64,000 bases of DNA from Undaria pinnatifida. Lineage: Eukaryota > Sar > Phaeophyceae > Laminariales > Alariaceae. The notes under the pieces were generated by a model that had not been told where the DNA came from, searched no databases, and saw nothing but the letters and a program-made list of their open reading frames with translations. Position 1 is the stretch's first letter. The number at the start of each line of letters is the position of its first letter. The DNA is taken from the NCBI GenBank assembly GCA_012845835.1, contig JABAKD010000021.1, forward strand, positions 3,994,206 to 4,058,205, given 5' to 3'. Positions 56,125 through 64,000 of this stretch are shown piece by piece. Position numbers and translations under genes: made by a program.

Positions 56125-57044
56125 AAGCCCTGCGAAGCAGCCGCCGAGGGCCGCCAAGTCGGCGAGGACATAAACACGAAGTGCACCGGCGACATCAAGG
56201 TCGGTGACCTCCTGAAGAAGGCAGGCGACCACTTGCTCGATATACATCCCGCATTCCATTCCCACGGTGCCACGAGGGCGTTCGACATCGAGGTACGTTC
56301 TACTCTTATCTTGCGTCCTGTGTGTCACGAGTCGAGACATCCATGTCTCTTGCTCAAGACTAGGGGATGGCGTGCGGATATAGCCTATGAAGTGCGACTC
56401 TTTTTCCAAGTACCAAGAGCAAGTACAACAATACCACAACAATTACTAACAGCGAAAGGAGCTCCAATAATTTGGATGGTTACGACGTCTGCCGGAGAGA
56501 AGTACGAATACTTTTTTACACATACTTATGTTATAAGGCTTAGTTTGGGTAAGCTATTGGTTAACCTGTGCAAGTGGTCAAACGGACTAATACCCCACTA
56601 ATACCTTAACAAATGGCGTCGTCGACAGACCATGGGTTTTTGGGTCGTGGGTTCGATCCCCACATCCACCATAATAAACTTTTTCAGATTTTCCCATGGC
56701 GAACTTGAAAAATACTCTCCCCGGTTCACCCAGAAAATGAAACGGCTTGGATAAATGACAGGTCCGCCCGTATATACGGCCGACCTTCTATCCCGCCGTT
56801 TAAGGGGGGGAGAGTGTTATAAGGCTTAATTTGGGTAAGCTATTGGTTAACCTGTGCAAGTGGTCAAACGGACTAATACCCCACTAATTCCTTGACACTT
56901 ATCGACGTTCTCCCGCCCTGCTTCAACGTTTGTGGACAGATCCACAAGACCATCGACAAAAAACAAGAGTGCAAGGTGCTGGGTACCTCCGCTGAGGAGG
57001 AAGAGTCCAAGCAAGCCTGCATGCTCCTTCGGAAGCAATGTTGA
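56125..57044 (+). CDS. Small Cys-containing protein, last two exons (spliced model)
   Basis: Exon 56,125-56,292 (56 codons) lies between a pyrimidine-rich 3' splice site ending TTTGCAG and the donor GAG|GTACGT. It encodes KPCEAAAEGRQVGEDINTKC and continues with KVGDLLKKAGDHLLDIHPAF to RAFDIE. A final exon 56,940-57,044, after the acceptor gtttgtggacag, encodes IHKTIDKKQECKVLG then ESKQACMLLRKQC and TGA. Both junctions are phase 0. The protein part is charged, with five cysteines and no domain I recognise. The 5' exons are not identified. A complete TRIM element sits in the intron 42 bp before this acceptor. An alternative acceptor upstream of the TRIM (cggag|agaag, before 56,500) would also be in phase; in that case the insertion would disrupt the exon. 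Confidence 0.6.
56529..56897 (+). mobile_element. TRIM-like element, complete, with CTTA target duplication
   Basis: Terminal repeats 56,529-56,611 and 56,815-56,897 (83 bp each). CTTA stands on both sides (56,525-56,528 and 56,898-56,901). The internal part has TGGCGTCGTCGACAGACC two bases after the first repeat, the B-box-like GGGTTCGATCC, and a taaggggggggagag purine tract directly before the second. This copy lies outside the satellite, inside a probable gene, so the family is not restricted to the array. Confidence 0.92.
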
Positions 57045-57465
57045 CAGCACGTTCTTTATAGAACGTTAAGTTGTGGTTTATTATACCAGCATCATTTTTT
57101 GAGAACTATGCCTAAATGCGTGCTCTTCGTCTTTCAGGAATACAAATGTACTTCACATGTTTGCGGTGTGTGCGTTCAAGTTCCTGCTTCCAGCATGTTT
57201 TTTTTGGCACTGCGCTCCTTTACATCTTAAGTTGTAGTTTTCCTGTCTCTATCCTTGACAAGCGCGTGCCTGGTGTTTATGCACTGCGATAATTTATTGT
57301 TGATGATCGACTTAGAGAGAGAGCTATTAATAAGTGTACAGGACCTACATAGGTGCTACCTGAGAGGTGGAAGGATATGCCAAGGAAGTCCTCCGACTTG
57401 CCCATCATGGATTGGGCGAATGGATGATAATAACAAACTCATAATCATAATCGTCTCTATCCTGT
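57045..57465. other. 3' flank of the small gene
   Basis: Begins with a short inverted sequence (acgttctttatagaacgt, 57,051-57,068), possibly part of the 3' UTR. No further gene recognised. Confidence 0.35.
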
Positions 57466-57575
57466 ACCGTTGTACTATATATGGACCTCTTGGCATTTTC
57501 AAGTCGCCAGTTGCGCCATTACCGTTGTACTATATATGGACCTCTTGGCATTTTCAAGTCGCCAGTTGCGCCATT
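57466..57575. repeat. Perfect 55-bp tandem duplication
   Basis: 57,466-57,520 and 57,521-57,575 are identical, starting accgttgtactatatatgg and ending cagttgcgccatt. The identity indicates a very recent event. Confidence 0.95.
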
Positions 57576-59361
57576 TGTGCTTCTTTTCCGCCTTTCTACT
57601 GAATGTCTATTCCTCCTTCCGCAAGCGTAGCGGGCGGCGCCCAGCCGCCCGCGAGCGAAGCCCTTGTATGTTTTATAAAATGTGAATTGGCTGTATCAAA
57701 CGAATATCGTACACACAAGAGCTTGCGGGTGTATGGTGACTGACGTTAAAACGATTCTGCAAAACGGCGCTTCAGAAAATAAAGTCAGGCGAACGTCTTT
57801 TTTTCGGCCCGCCAGACACATGTGGGAGGAGGGCAAGTGTTCTTGGTTGTGGTAATGTTTTTTGTTTTAACACTTATCTTGTGTAGATTAGACTAGTCTA
57901 GACTATTTCCTGAACTTCGATTGCATGATGTACGTTTAGCTTTGCGCTGCTACCTACCGGCAGTCCAAGCACGTGCTGTGATTGCGACGCAATTTATCTT
58001 GGTCGCATATAGTTATGTGGTTGTGGAATCTCTCGGGCGATGGGGAATCAGCACGCACGCTGGATGTATGATACCAGTACCTTGCGAATATCGATATGCT
58101 GGATGTATGTATCGATGGGTGGAAACAGCACGGGGGACGAGCCGATGCTGCATTGAATCGTCTAAAAACAGGACGAGGTTGCAGTCAGTGGTGGCGCGAG
58201 TGTCACCATGACGCGTTCATATCGCACAGCGTCTCATGTTGCCATCGAACACACCCCCTACCAGCCTGGGCTACCTTTACTTACTTGGTGTGGATGATGA
58301 TGCCGATCCTGCCGCTGCTGCTATCGTCGCGTTCTGCCGTCGTCATTGCTGCTCGGCTTCTGTTTCCTCTACAGGCCCACACACAGTACAAGCATCAACA
58401 CACACTGCTGCTGCTGCTGTTGCTGCTGCTGCTCCTGCCACAAATACGGTGTACGACAGATAGGTACTGAGTGGTTTCGTTGCTTCCGTGTCGGTTTCGT
58501 GCTTCATGTCGGTGTCGTGCTTCATTTTTCCTCGTGTTTCGCGCGAATCTGTAACCGTAAAACAAACGTTACATACGAAACGGAACACTCCTGGATCACG
58601 GTATGACAGTATGGCAGTTGGTGTGGAAACCCGATGACCAAAAAGTGGAAAATGTGGGCTCGCAGCAGATCTCCTCTCTCCGACGAGTGACCCACATTCT
58701 CCATCACACAGACCAACCATCGACACCATCCCTCGTGGGATCTTCGACAACACTCCTCGACGAGCGAGGTAGCCATGGCGGTGTACAAATACGCGCCGGT
58801 CGCTCAGGTGTGTCTTTGTGTTGTACGGGTATTGTTGTAGCTGTGGGTGCTGTATTTTTGTTTGTCTCGGCACGGCCCCGCGGGGCAATGTCCAAGATGT
58901 ACAATCCACAGCAAATACCAAAACGTAGCTCCCTTTAGTCTCTCAATTTCCACCCGAAATGTGTGAAATATTCTGTCTCGGCACGGCCGCACGTCTCGGC
59001 ACGGAGCCCTGTGGCACCAAATACTAACTCCGATTGCCCCGCCTTCCACCCTCTTTGCTGTCTTGCGACACAGAGACTCGATAGTCTTGTGCTCTGCGAG
59101 CACTCAGGGGCTGTCGGGTAGAACCCGCTCTCCTCGACTTGGCTGATGTGTCTCGCAAAGAGCGAGACAGAGAGACCGGCGTCGTCTCGTCATCGAAATG
59201 AAATGCTTTTTGCTGTCGTGATAGTCGGAGAGATCACCGTGCATAGACACCCTACCCCCCCCTAGCCACCCTCTGTTCTCATGACAGCCTATCTGGGTGG
59301 TGGTTGTGGTTATAGTAGTGGTGGTGGGTCTTGATAGGTCATCAGGGATGGCACGGAGGGA
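57576..59361. other. Non-coding stretch with small structured elements
   Basis: Contains a GC-rich hairpin at 57,630-57,652 (GCGGGCGGC / GCCGCCCGC, 5-base loop), a CTG-type microsatellite at 58,405-58,434 and an 8-bp palindrome ccccgcgggg near 58,874. Open frames over the CTG tract on both strands are compositional. No gene is supported. Confidence 0.5.
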
Positions 59362-59460
59362 GCATCGGAGCTGCTGCTCTGCATCGGAGCTGCTGCTCTG
59401 CATCGGAGCTGCTGCTCTGCGATGCCGCTCTGCATCGGAGCTGCTGCTCTGCGATGCTGC
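59362..59460. repeat. 19-bp minisatellite
   Basis: gcatcggagctgctgctct is repeated three times in direct succession from 59,362, then again at 59,432 after a related gcgatgccgctct piece. Open frames through it on both strands are repeat-derived. Confidence 0.9.
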
Positions 59461-59945
59461 TGATGCGACTATGTTGCTACTCTTTTTTCGTTTTTTCAAT
59501 TTTCGGCTGTGTTCGAGTTTTTGCCATCCAAATCGTTCATCGTATTGTGATTCTGTGATAAAATCCCACAAATTTCGTTGTTTTGCTTGTTTTCTTGTCG
59601 GTTTTGTGTCCGTTTTGGTCAAAATACAACTATCAAAATATCGGCTCCGAAACAGCCCAAAATTGTAAATCGTGCTTGCTCGTTTTGTGTTTGTCGCTGT
59701 GATCTTGTGGTACGAGATGATGCTTTCGCATACTGCAGTATTAGTAGTTCAGTAGTTCAGAGGGCACTATTAATACTAAGCAGGCCAATCACCGCCTGTG
59801 GACTTTTTCAAAAATATGCATCAGGCACCTGGCACACGCAGCTACCGCTGTAGCAAAGCTGAAAGGCCTATGCTACAGCAGTACAGCAGCAGTAGTGATG
59901 CACAGCTCTAATAATCTGCTGCATGTGAAGCAGAACACTGCATAC

Positions 59946-60412
59946 TGCTGCTGTGTCTCGATAACCGATCTGGTCTCAGCTTCCGCTGTGGCCTGTGGCC
60001 TCAGTGGGGCTATAGACTAAATTAATAGTGGTCAGCACGAAATGGTGTGACGTACATACCGGTATATTATAACGGTGAACGCAGATTATATCATTCTGTA
60101 CTGAGGTTCATATATTATACTCCGGAGTATGTAAAAATATCGTGCTTGTGGCGAAGTTTTGAGAACTCTCGCGGCCGATACATCACTGCTGCTGTGTCTC
60201 GATAACCGATCTGGTCTCAGCTTCTGCTGTGGTGGCTAGTGGCCTCAGCTGGGGCTATTTATTTATAGCAGTCGGCACGACATGGTGTGACGTACATGCC
60301 GGTATATTGTAGCGGTGAACGCAGATTATGTCATATTTTTTGCACTGAGGTAAATGATGTAAAAATATCGTGCTTGTGGCGAAGTTTTGAGAACTCTCCC
60401 GGCCGATACATT
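59946..60412. repeat. Tandem duplication, period 241 bp
   Basis: Two direct copies begin 'tgctgctgtgtctcgataac' at 59,946 and 60,187. Both contain atggtgtgacgtacat.ccgg, ggtgaacgcagattat and gtaaaaatatcgtgcttgtg, and end gcggccgatacat / ccggccgatacat. They differ by scattered substitutions and an indel. Non-coding. Confidence 0.9.
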
Positions 60413-61700
60413 AGTCACCCGTTTTCTGTTTTCTCCGTCCGTTCTTATTCCTTGTTCTTTCTTTCGCACAGCTGTTAATATATGACTACCATGGTACTAC
60501 TGCTGTATCTCATTCTTCCTGTTGTGTGTGAGATGGATTTTGGTTCAGATTCCGTTTCTCCACGTTCGTTTCTAACAAAAATGTCGGCACTATAATTTTT
60601 GTTGCGTTATATCGTACCTGTGGGCGGATACATTTAGAGACTAGACTACCGCTTAGTTTGTGACCACAAAGCTTATCTCACGTATATAGCATACAACATG
60701 AGGCATCGGCACGGTCACTGGATGGGCGGAAATATCAATATCCAATTGGAAAGATCAGTCAATGTACACGCGGGACATTGAGTGTGCCGGATGGCGATGG
60801 GGGGAAAGCACGAGTTAACACACCCAGCAGTATAGGTAGCGGTCCCTCTATAGTGCCGGTATGTAGCAACATGAAATATCGGCACTATAGCGGAAGCCGA
60901 CACTACTCCGCATACTGCCACTGCTGTTTGTTGCCACCTGTGCCATGCGATTTCACGGGCACTGCAGTGGGCAACCGGCACTATAGAGGGGCCACTCCGC
61001 TGCGTGGTGATCACGCATACCATACCGTTACGATGTGGTATCATAAACGCAAGACCAACCATCGGTCCAGAGATACCGCAGCGCCAAAGCCGCCAGCGGC
61101 GTCGTCGCCTCATGGCTGTGTAAAACCTCCAATTCGCACACATTATTTAGACGAAGCAGCAGTGTAGTAACGGTAGAAGCCGCGTATTATATCACGTGTA
61201 AATCCGATGAGATTGCTTGCTGCAGCATCACCTCGTACGAGGTACATAACGTGCTACCTGATCCCTGGGGCTGTGAGTCGGCCGGATTTCGCTCGTACTG
61301 ACGCAATGACTAATTGCTAGGCGGCGATTGCGACTTATCTACTTTAATCTGCAGGTCGGTTGGCTAGTTTAATTAAGCTCCGTTTCTTGATGGAGTTTCT
61401 TATTTCTCGTTATAAGAGGCGGGATTCGATTTCTTAGCAAACCATTTCTTGAGTGCGGATCTTGAGTGTACGCCCCATCCCATCGAAGAACCAAATGCTG
61501 CAATTTCCTCTTCATAGCGGCCACCAATCAATGCCCGCAGCGATTCGCGGAGAAAAGCTGCTCTAGCCCGCATCCATCAAGCCTTCCTACCATTAAATAT
61601 TCCCAAAATATGTCGCATGGCGGCACCTTGGGCTAATAATCCGACTAACATTGCATGGATTATTTCAAGTCGTGCCGACTCAGAGCTCTGTTGTTGGTAG
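60413..61700. other. Non-coding stretch with a short inverted repeat
   Basis: ggtccctctatagtgccggt at 60,841-60,860 pairs with 60,974-60,993 (one mismatch); a third half copy (cggcactatagcgg) lies near 60,884. Frames of 129-142 codons overlap here on opposite strands without recognisable domains. Confidence 0.45.
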
Positions 61701-61709
61701 CACCGGTAT

Positions 61710-62000
61710 CCGTCGCCCCGGTGGCGTATCAGATTACCCTCGAGCCTGGTATAGGTCAGTTTCGTGAGTTCGAGCCCCACCGAGTGCACACTCGTGTAAA
61801 TTCGTTGGGACTTTTTCTTGTGCACCAATTGACTTGCGGAAAGCGCGAGAGCGAGAGTCAGCAAAAATGAAATATCGACGAGCAGTGGGATTGCTGAATC
61901 CTATGCGCGATAAAATTGGAAGGCAAGAACCGGGGGGGGGGAAAGGGACGACACCTGTGTCCACGGCCTGTCCAAAATCTGGAAAGTAGAAGTTTGAAAA
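61710..62000 (+). repeat. SINE-like repeat S2, copy 3
   Basis: Plus-strand copy: A box TGGCGTATCAG at 61,723-61,733 and B box GAGTTCGAGCC at 61,766-61,776. The body follows (gcgcgagagcgagag; atcgacgagcag; ggaaggcaagaacc, a G-run, gacacctgtgtccac), then gaaagtagaagt. There is only a single head here, unlike copies 1 and 2. No clear target duplication found. Confidence 0.75.
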
Positions 62001-62715
62001 TACACAAGAAAATTGGGGGCCCATTTGGATGTATTTCAATGAGTGGTGGCGGCAGGGTCCCGCGTACTACCTTGAAAACGTTGGCCTCTCTGAAGATCGC
62101 CATTACTAGCAGTCCGTGCACCATTTATCAAGCGGGAGATGGTATGTTGGCCCTTTTTATGGCACCTGGGGTCCCTTACTGAGTCTTCGTCCACTATAAG
62201 GGACGTCATACAGTGGGGAAAACACGGTGCAAAGAATACGGAATACGGACGTCCCTTAACAAAATTGGAAGTTGACCTAGACCGACCGGACCCCAGCCCT
62301 AACCCTCAACGCACGCTCTTACCCCTACCCTTTGTGGGGGTCGGGGTCGGCAGGGGCAGCCGCGCGGGTCTGCAGCGTGTTTTGGTGGCATTTTTCCAGT
62401 GCCGGTCGTTGGTGATCAAGTTCAATCTTTCAGACCAAGTCGACCCCAGAACCAACCCTAGCTCTAAACCCCTTCTTGTGGGGGGCTCGAGGTCGGCAGG
62501 AGGCAGTCCCGCGGCTCCGCAGCGTGTTTTGGGGTTGCTGTCTTTTCCACTGCCGATATTTGATGATCGAGTTCGGAGCTTTTTGAGAAAAACGCCTCGG
62601 AAAGCCGTCCCTATACATGCGTATCAGGGTTGTGTTATCATTCGTGTTATATTATTGAGGTATAATATAATATATTGTGCCCGGTACTGCTGTGTAGTAC
62701 TCTGGTTTATGTTTT
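62001..62715. other. Spacer with a short internal direct repeat
   Basis: Two related blocks (about 62,278-62,400 and 62,445-62,560) share cgaccyyagaaccaaccct-like and gcagcgtgttttggggt-like words, a diverged duplication of about 165 bp. An open plus frame of 230 codons (62,139-62,831) crosses them but carries no recognisable domain. Confidence 0.45.
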
Positions 62716-63357
62716 ATTATAAAAATAAAATACACTCCAGCTGTGAGATCGAATATTTTGTCGAAACTCATCTTTGCAAGCTGTGTGTGATACTCCGATC
62801 GCGCGTATTACGGGTTGTGTGTCCTCATTAAGGATATAGGTCGGCGACTCCCCTTGCAACTACAGTGTAGCTATCAGGGTCAACAGGGTGATGTTAGTCT
62901 GTGCGCGGAAACTATAAAACCCGTTTCTGAGGGGGACAAAATCTGCCAGCTGTGGAAGGAAATGCATCAGTTTATCAAGTGAATCTTGTAAGTCGAATAT
63001 CCGGTGAGGGGAGGGCGGAGTTTTTAAGGACGTGGGGGCCTGATTTTGATCAAAAGGGGGGCGGGAGGGGATGAGGGGGGGGAAGGGAAGGGTGGGGCAG
63101 GTCAATTAGTGCGTGGAAACTAGGAATATTTCTTGTGGGGGAGGGGGGGGGGGGCGGGGGCGGGGGGGGAGGGCTTCAGGTCGCATAGATGTAGGGGTTT
63201 GCTATACGCGTGGTGCTAGGTCTAGGCGATGGTGCGGGTGGTGGGGAAGGAGGGGGCGTTGGGGGCGGGGGTGGGTGGGAATTGCAGCAGCGGCATGGAC
63301 GGCCCTGAAACGATAACGAGGCGATATCCAGGGCGTGGAAGTGTTTATTTCTCTGGC
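62716..63357 (+). repeat. Dispersed G-rich repeat D1, copy 2
   Basis: Full-length relative of 4807-5459 in the same orientation, with the same order of blocks and a G-run core (63,137-63,170). It lies in ordinary non-satellite DNA here. Ends are defined only by loss of similarity. Confidence 0.88.
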
Positions 63358-63603
63358 GGATTTCGATAGTAGGTGGGGCGTTTAAGCTTGTTTTATGTGT
63401 CGTCCTCGAGCACAGCATATCATTTATTATTGTGTATCGCGAGTCCATCACATATACGAGTATACCCCGATAATCTATTGATGTTTATTATGTCGATTGA
63501 TGTCGATTGTGGTCATGGTGTGTGGGCGGTGGTGGGGTGATGGCGCAGCAGTATCATGCTGTATTATAGCTGGTAGATATGTCAACTTTTTGTGTTATTT
63601 CAG
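63358..63603. other. Upstream region or intron of the right-edge gene
   Basis: No element recognised. It ends in ctttttgtgttatttcag, a good 3' splice site immediately before the exon containing the start codon, which suggests an intron in the 5' UTR. Confidence 0.4.
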
Positions 63604-63621
63604 TGGTTCCCCAGTAAGACG

Positions 63622-64000
63622 ATGATGTTCCAGAGCAATATGACCGCCTTGTTGGGGGCAGCCGCCTTATTCACCTTATTCCTTCCAGCCTGTAAGTGCG
63701 ATTCCCCAGAACCGCCAAGCGATTTTGACCGCCTTGTATCGGGATGCCTTGCTCAGACCGCCTTTTTGGGAAACCCCTACTCTGTAAGGACGAAGTGCTG
63801 CTGCTGGCGATAATGATAATGATAATGATACCGATAGTGTAATAGTGGCGATGAGTGGTGACGGTGGCAGTAGACACTACTTCTCACTCATTCGACGCTG
63901 TTGATGGCTCGGACTGTTATGTGCTCTATGACCAACCATTATGGGAAATATTTTTAGCGATTATTTCTCTCTTTTAACAGGGATCTCCGACGCCAAAAAT
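63622..64000 (+). CDS. Secreted small protein, first coding exon (partial, runs off the window)
   Basis: Two consecutive ATGs at 63,622 open a frame of 54 codons to the donor TCT|GTAAGG at 63,783. The product starts MMFQSNMTALLGAAALFTLF and continues LPACKC, a short polar start plus a hydrophobic core, which is a typical secretory signal peptide with likely cleavage near PAC/KC. The mature part reads DSPEPPSDFDRLVSG then CLAQTAFLGNPYS. The intron (63,784-63,980) contains a GATAAT-type microsatellite and ends ttttaacag; the next exon, 63,981-64,000, continues in phase 0 with GSPTPK. I do not recognise the family. An extracellular or vacuolar role is inferred from the signal peptide only. Confidence 0.65.
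63808..63832. repeat. GATAAT-type microsatellite in an intron
   Basis: About four copies of gataat/gataatgataat just inside the 5' end of the intron. Confidence 0.85.

Noticed and set aside
57630-57652. Rho-independent terminator
   Set aside because: The GC hairpin lacks a following T-run and the context is eukaryotic; reported only as a structured element.
58096-58921. Opposed open frames of 124 and 192 codons around the CTG tract
   Set aside because: Compositional frames over a microsatellite, overlapping on both strands, without domains or splice support.
61577-62039. Minus-strand frames of 95 and 101 codons
   Set aside because: They lie within SINE-like repeat S2; related peptides appear at 52.9-53.2 kb because the repeat is shared.

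Overview
The window is nuclear eukaryotic DNA dominated by satellite and transposable elements. The evidence is GT-AG introns around the few plausible exons, LTR retrotransposon proteins (Ty1/copia reverse transcriptase, Ty3/gypsy integrase, RNase H and gag), tRNA-promoter-like short repeats, and long tandem arrays. The style of the gypsy polyprotein suggests a stramenopile, possibly a brown alga. That placement is inference; no rRNA or conserved housekeeping gene is present to fix it.

About 790-49,318 is one very large tandem satellite with a monomer of roughly 295-315 bp. It is cut into blocks by nested insertions. Monomers form higher-order repeats: alternating two-unit types at about 11.4-13.3 kb and 20.3-23.7 kb, and three almost identical 2,831-bp nine-unit copies at 39,923-48,360. 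Insertions in the array, left to right, are: a G-rich dispersed repeat (4.8-5.46 kb; second copy 62.7-63.4 kb); a gypsy RNase H fragment with a miniature LTR element (8.3-9.2 kb); a 6.9-kb pyrimidine-rich insertion (13.34-20.26 kb); an 80-bp LTR-like insertion (23.4 kb); a composite of broken copia (23.7-26.5 kb), other repeats and a broken gypsy element (28.1-33.3 kb); and several copies of the miniature LTR element.

Two items stand out. First, a family of ~370-bp elements has 83-86-bp direct terminal repeats (TG...CA), a primer-binding-site-like TGG motif, a G-rich polypurine tract and exact 4-bp target duplications, which makes it a TRIM/SMART-type retroelement. It also carries tRNA-like A and B boxes. 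Second, a broken NADAR-domain (ADP-ribose/NAD-linked) coding segment lies inside the gypsy remnant, between gag and RNase H, where protease and RT would be expected.

From 49.3 kb to the end the sequence is mostly non-coding: inverted repeats, tandem duplications, and SINE-like repeats with back-to-back tRNA-like heads. The only plausible host genes are exons of a Cys-rich zinc-finger-like protein (54.68-55.07 kb), a small Cys-containing protein with a TRIM next to its last 3' splice site (56.1-57.04 kb), and the first coding exon of a secreted protein running off the right edge (63.6 kb). Most open frames in the array are by-products of the satellite and are not annotated as genes.
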